Part shown: piece after piece, positions 1-7,531 of the stretch
Position numbering within the stretch: the first letter of the stretch is position 1
Layout: the number at the start of each line of letters is the position of its first letter
Assembly (NCBI RefSeq): GCF_025950095.1
Contig: NZ_JAPDDR010000007.1
Span: forward strand, 310,001 to 374,000
DNA length: 64,000 bases
DNA from: Luteolibacter rhizosphaerae
Lineage (GTDB): Bacteria; Verrucomicrobiota; Verrucomicrobiia; Verrucomicrobiales; Akkermansiaceae
Direction of reading: 5' to 3'
Notes under the pieces: model-generated
Told to the model about the DNA's origin: nothing
Databases searched by the model: none
What the model saw: the letters and a program-made list of their open reading frames with translations, nothing else
Made by a program: the position numbers and the translations under genes

Positions 1-2478
1 AACGTCTTCAACATTGAGGCCGATGGCGACGGCTATGCCAATCGCTCAACCCTCGAGGATCTCCACAACGCGCCGGGAGCGCCACACAATGGCAACAACC
101 GCTGGGATCTCGACTACCTCACCAGTCTCGGCTGCAGCTGGCTGTGGTTCCAGCCGATCCATCCGAACGGCATCGACGGTCGCGAGATCAATCCCGGCAC
201 CGGTAGCCCCTACGATCCGGGCAGCCCTTATGCGGTGAAGAATTTCTTCGAGGTGAATGCGCTGATGAGCGCGGCCCACAATGGCAGCCAGCCGGAGGCG
301 GTGAACCGAGCGGCGGCGATGACCGCATGGCAGAACTTCGTGAGCGCCGCCGATGCCAAGCAGGTCGGCATCATGCTTGATGCGCCCTTCAACCATACCG
401 CCTTCGATGTCGAACTGGCGCAGAAGGGCGTGGACCTCTTCCAGCGCGACGGCGAACCCGCATGGGCGGCGACCGACCAGATCCGCAACAAGGATGCGCG
501 CTTCTTCTCGCGTGCGGGCAACTATGCCCAGCGAGCCTTCGATGCCAGCTCGATCGCGGCGGGCCCCGACCGCTTCGACTTCGGCAAGTGGAACGATGTA
601 AAGGATGTCTTCTTCGGCCGCTATGACGCGCTGGTCGAGGTGGATGTCGAGCCGGAGCGCTCCAGCCACACGGCGGAGGGCGATTGGTTCGACACCTCTC
701 AGTTCGAATGGACCAACGGCGACTTCACCCAAGGCGGACAGTCATGGAACGTAACCCGCCGCGTCTGGCAGTACTTCGCCCACTACGCGGTGCACTGGCT
801 GGAGAAGACCCGGCCCGCCGGGCAGAACAGGAACTCGACGGCAGCCGACGGGGATACCGCCACCCGCTATGCCTGGGATGCCCGTGGCTTCGATGGCCTG
901 CGCTGCGACTTCGGCCAAGGCCTGCCGCCACAGGCATGGGAATACATCATCAACACCGCGCGCTCGAAGAAGTGGAGCTTCGTCATGATGTCCGAGTCGC
1001 TCGATGGAGGCAACGTGACCTACCGCAGCGCGCGACAGTTCGACATCTTGAACGAGAACATCGTCTTCCCGCTCAAGTCCGCCGCGAACAAGCAGGACTA
1101 CCGCAACATCTACGAGGGACGTCGTACTGCGTACGGTCAGGCCCTCGTGCTCGCGAACACCACCTCCCATGACGAGGAGGTGATGTCCGACCCGTGGCAA
1201 TCGATGGTTCGCTATCTGGTCACCAACACTCTCGACGGCGTGCCGCTGGTCTTCCCCGGACAGGAGCTGGGGATCTCCACCACCTACGGCTACAACCACT
1301 ACGAGACGAACTTCGGCAAGCAGATCCCACACTTCAAGCGCTGGAACTCGATGATGCCGATGTGGAACGACGCCGACTACGGAAACGACCAGCTCTATCC
1401 CGTCTTCGCCGCAGCCAATCGAGCCCGCGCGGCCAGCCCGGCCCTGCGCTCTTCCAACCGCTGGTTCCTCGATGGCGACGGGAACAACGCGCAGATCCAT
1501 GCCGTCGCGAAATACGCCACGCCGAATGCCTCTCCGGCCTTCTCCGATGTGATGCTCGCCTTCGCGAACTTGGACCGGAACAACGTCCAGAGCGACACCT
1601 TCAAGATCCCCGCGACGCTGGCCCCGCTGCTTGGCGTGAAGGATACGCGTACCTATAACACCCGGAACCCCGCCGCCTACACCTCCCAGGATGCCAGCCG
1701 CGACGACACTTGGCTCTGGGGGGCAGGCATCACCGGTGCCAATCTCAAATCCTCCGGCTTCTTCGTCTCGCTGAACAAGGTGCCCTCATCCGCGGCGGGC
1801 TGGACCAGCGCCCCCTTCGAAGGACAGTATCTGAAGCTCTACGATGTCACCCCGCCGCCCTCGCCAGCGCCGCTGGCGAACTACTATGAAATTGGTACCA
1901 GCGGGACCTTCTCTTGGGTCCCGAATGGCGGTCCGGACGATAACATCGCCTCTTGGGAGCTGCTGATCGTGGACAACTCCAGCACCGTGGTGGCATCCGT
2001 CACCCTGCCCGCCACGACGACTTCCTACACCTTCACGGGCGCACCCGGCGGAATCTACCGCGCCACGATCACCGCGGTCAGCGCCGCAGGCATCGCCTCC
2101 ACGGCTCCCGGCCAGAGCAATCCCGGCGGACCGGACCCCGCCTCCTCCACCAGCCCGCTGGCACTTCTGGCAGCAAGCGCCGATCCGGATGGCGATGGCG
2201 AGACCAACGCCGACGAACAAGCCGCAGGCACGAACCCCTTTCTCGCCACTTCCGTATTCCGGGTCGGTGGGATCTCGCGCAGCGGCGGAACGGTGGAGGT
2301 GCATTTCTCCAGCGTCCCCGGGCGTACCTATCAGCTTGAAACCAGCACGCAGTTGACCGGTGGAACCTGGTCGAATGCCGGAACGCCACTGGTGGCAGCA
2401 GGAAGCAGTAGCACCCTCACCCACGTCCCCGATTCCGGGGACACGAAACGATTCTATCGGGTACGGGTCGTGGAATGA
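1..2478 (+). CDS. Secreted alpha-amylase family glycosidase, 5' end outside window
   Basis: The reading frame is open from base 1, so the start lies upstream; 825 residues are visible. It hydrolyses or transfers alpha-glucosidic bonds, probably outside the cell. The visible GH13 landmarks, numbered from the window edge, are a strand-like segment with WLWFQPIHP, the nucleophile Asp303 in DGLRCDFG, the acid/base Glu332 in MMSESLDG and the transition-state Asp391 in TSHDEE, so the catalytic triad is complete. After the barrel come a fibronectin III-like segment (about residues 620-710), a calcium-binding DPDGDGETNADEQ motif (about 728-740), and a tail with PGRTYQLE and RFYRVRVVE that resembles the C-terminal domain of many verrucomicrobial secreted proteins. 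The family is clear; the exact substrate (starch, maltodextrin or other alpha-glucan) cannot be told. Confidence 0.9.
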   Translation, partial: NVFNIEADGDGYANRSTLEDLHNAPGAPHNGNNRWDLDYLTSLGCSWLWFQPIHPNGIDGREINPGTGSPYDPGSPYAVKNFFEVNALMSAAHNGSQPEAVNRAAAMTAWQNFVSAADAKQVGIMLDAPFNHTAFDVELAQKGVDLFQRDGEPAWAATDQIRNKDARFFSRAGNYAQRAFDASSIAAGPDRFDFGKWNDVKDVFFGRYDALVEVDVEPERSSHTAEGDWFDTSQFEWTNGDFTQGGQSWNVTRRVWQYFAHYAVHWLEKTRPAGQNRNSTAADGDTATRYAWDARGFDGLRCDFGQGLPPQAWEYIINTARSKKWSFVMMSESLDGGNVTYRSARQFDILNENIVFPLKSAANKQDYRNIYEGRRTAYGQALVLANTTSHDEEVMSDPWQSMVRYLVTNTLDGVPLVFPGQELGISTTYGYNHYETNFGKQIPHFKRWNSMMPMWNDADYGNDQLYPVFAAANRARAASPALRSSNRWFLDGDGNNAQIHAVAKYATPNASPAFSDVMLAFANLDRNNVQSDTFKIPATLAPLLGVKDTRTYNTRNPAAYTSQDASRDDTWLWGAGITGANLKSSGFFVSLNKVPSSAAGWTSAPFEGQYLKLYDVTPPPSPAPLANYYEIGTSGTFSWVPNGGPDDNIASWELLIVDNSSTVVASVTLPATTTSYTFTGAPGGIYRATITAVSAAGIASTAPGQSNPGGPDPASSTSPLALLAASADPDGDGETNADEQAAGTNPFLATSVFRVGGISRSGGTVEVHFSSVPGRTYQLETSTQLTGGTWSNAGTPLVAAGSSSTLTHVPDSGDTKRFYRVRVVE

Positions 2479-2539
2479 CCCGTCATGCCGCGGGTTTTGA
2501 TAACAGGCGGGCCATCTTCCGCGTAGGATGGCCCCACTC

Positions 2540-4693
2540 ATGCGAACCGCCATCTTCCTCGCCCTGCTCGCCGCCGCGAATGCCGCGGAGCTCGAAAGCA
2601 CCTTCTTCGCCGAGACCCTGAAGGATCCGATCGAGCTCGCTCCGGCTCCGGATGGCGACATCTACATCGTCGAGCGCGAGGGCCGCGTGCTGCGTCTGCG
2701 GCCATCCACCGGCGGGCTCTTCGTGATCGGCGAGCTGGAGGTGACGGCACTCCGTAGCAAGGACCGCGAGAGCAATTGGGCACGCGAGGATGGCATCCTG
2801 GGTCTCACCCTCGATCCGGACTTCGCCAAGAATCAACGCCTTTACATCTACTACAGCCACCCGAAGGAGATCCTGAACCGCTTGTCCCGCTTCACGCTGA
2901 AGGACGGCAAGCTGGACCTCGCCTCGGAGCAAGTATTGCTGGATGTGAAGACAGATCGCCGCGACCGCGTCTGCCATCACGGCGGCTCGCTGGCCTTTGG
3001 TCCTGATGGATTGCTCTACCTGAGCACCGGCGACAATACCAACCCCTTCGAGAGCGACGGCTTCGCGCCGATCGACGACCGCGAAGGCCACGATCACGCC
3101 AACGCCATGCGCAGCGCGGGCAACACCAACGACCTGCGCGGCAAGGTACTGCGGATCAAGCCCACCGAGGACGGCTACAAGATCCCGCCGGGCAACCTCT
3201 TCCCGCCCGGGAAAGAAAAGACCCGCCCGGAGATCTACACCATGGGCCTGCGGAATCCCTACCGCATCTCGATCGATGCCAAGACCAACGTGCTCTATTG
3301 GGGCGAAGTGGGCCCGGATGCCGGCAAGGAAGGCCCGAAGGGTCCACGCGGCCACGACGAGGTGAACCAAGCCAAGAAGGCCGGCAACTTCGGCTGGCCC
3401 TTCGTGATCGCGGACAACAAGCCCTACGCCATCGTCGATTTCTCCAACGGACAGGTCGGAGCAATGACCGATCCGAAGGCTCCGAAGAACCCGAGCAAGC
3501 ACAATACCGGACTTGTCGATCTGCCGCCCGCGAACCCGGCCTTCATCTGGTATCCCTACGGGAAGAGCGAAGAGTTCCCCACCGTGGGGGAGGGCGGCCG
3601 CAACGCCATGGCCGGACCGGTCTTCTACTACGATGCCCGTAAGAAATACAACCTGCTCGACCGCAAGGACGACCATACGCTGCTGACCTACGACTGGATC
3701 CGCAACAAGATGTGGAAGGCCAAGCTGGGCCGTGGCGAGAAACTCGAATCCCTGGAGCCCTTGATGGAGGGCCTCAAGCACCCGATGGATCTGGAGATGG
3801 CCGCCGACGGGACTCTATGGCTGCTGGAATACGGCACCGAATGGTACTTCAACACCGACGGCCGGGTCCGCCGCATCCGCCCCGCCGATGGCAACAAGCC
3901 TCCCATGGTCGAAGCGAAGCGCGAAGGAGAAACCTTCGCCGCCAGCACCAGCGATCCGGATGGAGACACGCCCCACATTGATTGGTGGCTCACGGAAGGC
4001 AGCAGCGAGCGCAAAATCGGTAGCGGCCCCGCCCTGGCGGTTTCTACCAGCGGCGGCTCCGAGCTTCGCGCGGTCGCGACCGATGCAAAAGGTGCCGTTG
4101 CGGTGGCCCGCATCCCGCTCGTCGAGGAGAAGGCAGCACCCTCCCTTGAACTGGAGTTTACCTCCACACCCGAGAAGCTCGGCTTCAGCGAAGACCTCGG
4201 CTTCAAGGTGAGCGGCTTGGAAGATGCCGCGAAGCTTGTCGTGCGCGCCCGTTACATCCCGCCCACCGGGCACGATGCGGGCGGCCCGCAGCTCCCCGTG
4301 GATATCGAGAAGCTCGTCGTGGCCCGCCAGTGCTTCGCCTGCCACCAGATCGAGAAGACCTCGGTGGGTCCCGCTTATCTCGACGTGGCGATGAAGTATC
4401 GCGGTGACGCGGCGGCGCTCGGGACACTTCAGGCAAAACTCAAGAATGGCGGCGGCGGCGTCTGGGGCGAGATCCCGATGCCTCCGCAGGTCGCCGTCTC
4501 GGATGGCGAAGCTCCGGAGATCCTCAAGGCGATTCTCGGTCTATCCAGCGGCATGGCAGAGGCTCGCGGAAACGCCAGCGGCTCCCTGAAGCTGAGCGAT
4601 AAGCCTGCTGGCGCGGATGCCGGTGGTGCATGGGAAATCACCGCGGAAGCCCCCGGCTATCTCCCGGCCCGCAAGCGCCTGCTCGCGAAGTGA
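2540..4693 (+). CDS. PQQ-dependent sugar dehydrogenase (glucose/sorbosone type) with C-terminal cytochrome c domain
   Basis: This 717-residue exported oxidoreductase has a six-bladed glucose/sorbosone-dehydrogenase propeller (about residues 20-450; segments VCHHGGSLAFGPDGLLYLS and GLRNPYRIS are typical). A linker with a DPDGDTP motif follows, then a class I cytochrome c domain with the heme site C598-F-A-C601-H602 and a likely axial Met in EIPMPP. It would oxidise a sugar or aldehyde in the periplasm and pass electrons to its own heme. I chose the ATG at 2540 because it starts directly with a signal peptide (MRTAIFLALLAAANA); an in-frame ATG at 2528 adds four residues. It begins 61 bases after the amylase stop on the same strand, so the two may be co-transcribed. 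The quinone cofactor is inferred from the family. Confidence 0.9.
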   Translation: MRTAIFLALLAAANAAELESTFFAETLKDPIELAPAPDGDIYIVEREGRVLRLRPSTGGLFVIGELEVTALRSKDRESNWAREDGILGLTLDPDFAKNQRLYIYYSHPKEILNRLSRFTLKDGKLDLASEQVLLDVKTDRRDRVCHHGGSLAFGPDGLLYLSTGDNTNPFESDGFAPIDDREGHDHANAMRSAGNTNDLRGKVLRIKPTEDGYKIPPGNLFPPGKEKTRPEIYTMGLRNPYRISIDAKTNVLYWGEVGPDAGKEGPKGPRGHDEVNQAKKAGNFGWPFVIADNKPYAIVDFSNGQVGAMTDPKAPKNPSKHNTGLVDLPPANPAFIWYPYGKSEEFPTVGEGGRNAMAGPVFYYDARKKYNLLDRKDDHTLLTYDWIRNKMWKAKLGRGEKLESLEPLMEGLKHPMDLEMAADGTLWLLEYGTEWYFNTDGRVRRIRPADGNKPPMVEAKREGETFAASTSDPDGDTPHIDWWLTEGSSERKIGSGPALAVSTSGGSELRAVATDAKGAVAVARIPLVEEKAAPSLELEFTSTPEKLGFSEDLGFKVSGLEDAAKLVVRARYIPPTGHDAGGPQLPVDIEKLVVARQCFACHQIEKTSVGPAYLDVAMKYRGDAAALGTLQAKLKNGGGGVWGEIPMPPQVAVSDGEAPEILKAILGLSSGMAEARGNASGSLKLSDKPAGADAGGAWEITAEAPGYLPARKRLLAK

Positions 4694-4694
4694 C

Positions 4695-5174
4695 TCAGAT
4701 GCTCTCGAAACGCCCCGCCTCACGGTTCTTCCGAACCTGACCGGCGGGGAAGACGGTGCCGTTCATGGCGAGGAAGACCCCTTCCGGCAGGGATTGCACC
4801 GCACCGAGAGCGAGGCCGAGATTGAAGACCGCATCCGTCACGCGGAAACGGGCCGGAGCCAGCGCCCCCGTCAGCACGATCGTCTTGCCCGGAATCCCGC
4901 GGAGCGCTTCCGCAGTCAACGCCATGGTATCGGTGCCGTGCGTGATCAGAATCCGTGACTCAGGCGCCTCTTCACACGCGGCACGGATCGCCTGCCGGTC
5001 TGCCGACTGCATCTCCAAACTGTCTTTGCGAAAGAGAGGGAGCAAGCGCCACTCAAGCGTCACGCCCGACTCGCGGAAAACATGCGGCACGGTGGGCTCT
5101 CCGACTTCATATTCGGATGAAGCGTCGAAGTAGACCTTGTCGATCGTACCGCCGGTGGTGAGGACGAGAAGCAT
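4695..5174 (-). CDS. Short asparaginase-like protein (N-terminal asparaginase domain only)
   Basis: This is a 159-residue protein. It opens with VLTTGGTID, the first catalytic-threonine motif of bacterial L-asparaginases, and carries a second motif THGTDTM with the Thr-Asp pair. It ends with MNGTVFPAGQVRKN, which matches the end of the N-terminal asparaginase domain. Full-length type I/II enzymes are about 330 residues, so the whole C-terminal domain is absent. Short stand-alone members are known, so this may be a functional small family rather than a truncation, but amidohydrolase activity is unproven. The longest open frame begins at 5366, inside the neighbouring glycosylase gene; the ATG at 5174 is preferred because the domain starts there. 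It lies 14 bases downstream of the glycosylase stop, so the two are probably one transcript. Confidence 0.8.
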   Translation of the reverse strand: MLLVLTTGGTIDKVYFDASSEYEVGEPTVPHVFRESGVTLEWRLLPLFRKDSLEMQSADRQAIRAACEEAPESRILITHGTDTMALTAEALRGIPGKTIVLTGALAPARFRVTDAVFNLGLALGAVQSLPEGVFLAMNGTVFPAGQVRKNREAGRFESI

Positions 5175-5188
5175 GGGGTAAAACCGGA

Positions 5189-6067
5189 TCAGGCCCGTGG
5201 CAGGAAGAAGGAGCGCTGCTTGTCGGAAATCGGCAGACCGAGCTTCTCCATCACCTCCAGCATGTCCTCCCACACCCGGCGCTTGTCCTGCGCGCCCGAG
5301 TTGTTGTGGAGCAGGTAGGCCGGGTGATAGGTCACGCGCACCGGGATGCCGGCGAACTCGTGCCACTTGCCGCGCATGCCGGCCACCGCCCCGGTGAGAC
5401 CCAGCAAGCCCTCCGCCGCCGTGCCACCGAGAGCCACGATGCAGCGCGGCTTCACGATCTCCACCTCCGCCTTCACGAAAGAGATGCAGGAGGCCATCTC
5501 CTCGACCGTCGGCTTCCGGTTATTCGTCGTCTGGCCCTGCATCGCGGGGCGGAACTTCACGATGTTCGAGATGTAGACGGCGGGGCGATCAAGACCCATC
5601 GCCTTGAGAATGTCGTTCAGCTTCTGCCCTGCGGCACCCACGAAGGGCTCGCGCTGCAGCTCCTCTTGGTAGCCGGGTGCCTCACCGACGAACATCAGGT
5701 CCGCCTCGGGATTCCCGGTCGAGAAGACCATGGTGCCCCGCAAGCTGCCGAGACGGCGCGCGGGATCCCAATTCTCCGCCTGCCGCGCCAGCGCCGCGAT
5801 CCGCTGGGCCGCGTCTCCCGTCGAGGGCGCGGTCACGGCGGGCACGCTCGGTGGCGGTGCGGCGGCCACCGGCTCCGGACGTGGTGCAGACTCTGCCACC
5901 CGGGCAGGTGCGGCCTGCCTTTCGGCGGGGCGGACAGCGGTAGCCCGGCCGCGGCGATGAAGCTCCCGCAGCAGTTCCTTGGCCTCGTCATCCAAATGGA
6001 TGGTCTTCACCCCGCGGGCTTCTTCCCCGCGCAGGAAATCGATCAGGGCATCCACCGGAAGGCTCAC
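5189..6067 (-). CDS. Uracil-DNA glycosylase, family 4-like
   Basis: This 292-residue protein would remove uracil from DNA at the start of base-excision repair. Residues 1-100 are a helical segment and a Pro/Ala-rich linker. Residues 112-285 form the glycosylase domain, with motif A GEAPG (128-132), REPFVGAAGQKL (139-150), SNIVKFRP (167-174) and motif B HPAYLL (248-253). Family 4 enzymes bind a 4Fe-4S cluster through four cysteines. Here only Cys194 and Cys209 exist in the whole protein, spaced as the second pair; the first CxxC, expected just before residue 112, reads QAENWDPARRLG and has no cysteine. The cluster may therefore be absent or built differently. The gene appears to lead a two-gene transcript with the asparaginase-like gene. 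Confidence 0.88.
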   Translation of the reverse strand: MSLPVDALIDFLRGEEARGVKTIHLDDEAKELLRELHRRGRATAVRPAERQAAPARVAESAPRPEPVAAAPPPSVPAVTAPSTGDAAQRIAALARQAENWDPARRLGSLRGTMVFSTGNPEADLMFVGEAPGYQEELQREPFVGAAGQKLNDILKAMGLDRPAVYISNIVKFRPAMQGQTTNNRKPTVEEMASCISFVKAEVEIVKPRCIVALGGTAAEGLLGLTGAVAGMRGKWHEFAGIPVRVTYHPAYLLHNNSGAQDKRRVWEDMLEVMEKLGLPISDKQRSFFLPRA

Positions 6068-6202
6068 GCGGGCGATGCTAGCGTCCCGGCCCGGACGCGC
6101 AACCCCGCCCTTCGGTCGATTCCGAAAGCGCGGGCCGCTTGTACTTGCCGGGCCGGGTCAATTTGACCCATGGTGACAGCGCGACTAACGCTTTTCCCAC
6201 CC

Positions 6203-6946
6203 ATGTTCCGCCGTATCTCCAATCTCATCAAAGGGTTCCTCGGCCTCTTCATCGGAGGAATCGAAAAGAAGAACCCCGAAGCCCTGCTCGAGGTCGAAAA
6301 GGAGAACCTGCGCAAGCAGATCGGTGAATTCAACCAAGGCCTCGCCGCCCACGCCGGCTTGGTCGAGCGCCTGATGTCGCAGGTCAAGAAGCTCAACGCA
6401 CAGGAGAACGAACTGAAGGCCAAAACCAAGGCGCTACTGCAAGCCGGTCAGCGCGAAGCCGCCGCCGAGACCGCTCTGCAATACAAGAGCACCGACCAGC
6501 AGCACGCGGAACTCAACGCCCAGCTCGAAAGCGCCGAAGCCCGCTACAAGGAACTGGTCCGCGCCCGCGATGTGGCCATCAAGGCCGCCCGTGACAAAAT
6601 CGAGCAGCTCCGCCGCGGCATCGACGACATGAAGGTGCAGCGCGCGATGGCCGAGCTCAACGAGATGGCGGCCGGCATGGTCAGCACCATCGGCGGCTCC
6701 GGTGACACGCTAAATCGCCTCGAGGAAATGGTGGAAGAAGAGCGCACGAAGGCCGCAGGCCGCGCTCGCGTGGCCCGCGACAGCGTGGACCTGAGCGGCA
6801 CGGTGGTGAAGGAAGCCGAGCAAAAGGCTCTGGCCGACATGGCGCTCGCCGACTTCGCCGCCGCGGAAGGCATCGACCTGAAGCCGACCGAGTCCGCGCA
6901 GGAGACGCCTCCGGCACAGGGCACCATGGGTCCTGTGAGCCAATGA
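6203..6946 (+). CDS. PspA/IM30 family protein
   Basis: This 247-residue, almost fully helical protein starts with an amphipathic helix (MFRRISNLIKGFLGLFIGG). It continues with long coiled-coil segments rich in Glu, Lys, Gln and Ala from about residue 25 to 200. This matches the phage-shock-protein A / Vipp1 membrane-stabilising family, ESCRT-III relatives that polymerise on damaged inner membranes. The ATG at 6203 was chosen because it starts exactly at the amphipathic helix; the longer frame from 6170 adds an unrelated leader. No pspF, pspB or pspC gene is nearby. The next gene, a YkvA-like membrane protein, follows after 46 bases on the same strand, so a two-gene envelope-related operon is likely. 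The C-terminal 30 residues are Pro/Thr/Ala-rich and probably disordered. Confidence 0.8.
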   Translation: MFRRISNLIKGFLGLFIGGIEKKNPEALLEVEKENLRKQIGEFNQGLAAHAGLVERLMSQVKKLNAQENELKAKTKALLQAGQREAAAETALQYKSTDQQHAELNAQLESAEARYKELVRARDVAIKAARDKIEQLRRGIDDMKVQRAMAELNEMAAGMVSTIGGSGDTLNRLEEMVEEERTKAAGRARVARDSVDLSGTVVKEAEQKALADMALADFAAAEGIDLKPTESAQETPPAQGTMGPVSQ

Positions 6947-6992
6947 CAAGTTCGGGTGGCGGGCTCCGCTTTCCACTTTAGCTTCTCCACGC

Positions 6993-7358
6993 ATGGATCC
7001 CGAACTACCGTCCCGCTTCCGCGCCGAACGCTGGTACTCCGCCCCGAACCTGTGGCGGAAGATTTCCCGCTATGGCTTGGTGGCCGGGCGCAAGACGGTG
7101 CTCACCAGCATCACGCTCTACCATTGCCTGCGCGACAAGGACACGCCGGCTTGGGCGAAGGGTGTGATCGTAGGTGCTCTCGGCTACCTCGTCCTCCCTG
7201 TGGACATGGTGCCGGACATCATTCCGGGCGCAGGCTATGGCGACGACTGGGCGGCGCTGGTCGCGGCGCTCGGTACCGTGGCCATCTACGTGAAGGATGT
7301 CCACAAGGTGAAGGCTGCAGCGCAGACCGAGAAGATTTTCGGATTGAAGGCGCACTGA
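6993..7358 (+). CDS. YkvA family (DUF1232) membrane protein
   Basis: This is a 121-residue protein. Its core, from WAKGVIVGALGYLVLPVDMVPD to about residue 100, is the DUF1232 signature: a hydrophobic segment followed by a short P-x-D-x-x-P-D loop, then a second hydrophobic helix (WAALVAALGTVAIYV). The family is widespread and its molecular role is unknown; members are often inner-membrane proteins. It follows the PspA-like gene by 46 bases, which hints at a shared membrane-related job. An overlapping open frame on the same strand that runs to 7522 is not this gene; its end is a sulfatase remnant described separately. Confidence 0.82.
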   Translation: MDPELPSRFRAERWYSAPNLWRKISRYGLVAGRKTVLTSITLYHCLRDKDTPAWAKGVIVGALGYLVLPVDMVPDIIPGAGYGDDWAALVAALGTVAIYVKDVHKVKAAAQTEKIFGLKAH

Positions 7359-7426
7359 GGGAGCATCGGAACACCGGCCTTCTCCCCGCAGGTCACCACG
7401 CCTCGCCTGCCCTCGCCTCCAGACAA

Positions 7427-7522
7427 GACAACCTTGCCAAGCAGATGCCTGACAAGGTTGCCGAGATGTCCGGGAAATGGGACGCGTGGTCGAAGGAGGC
7501 TTCGGTCTATCCGAAACCTTGA
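7427..7522 (+). pseudogene. Stump of an arylsulfatase C-terminus
   Basis: In the frame ending at the TGA of 7520-7522 the last 31 residues include NLAKQMPDKVAEM and KWDAWSKEASVYP. This is the usual C-terminal helix of arylsulfatases, where a run of Asp/Asn-Leu-Ala, P-x-K-V/A-x-E and W-x-x-W-A-x-x-A precedes the stop. Nothing upstream in the frame (before about 7427) resembles a sulfatase; there the frame is the shadow of the YkvA gene. I therefore read it as the leftover 3' end of a deleted sulfatase gene. It sits between two convergent genes and has no start or ribosome binding site of its own. Confidence 0.6.
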
Positions 7523-7531
7523 TGCCGCAGC

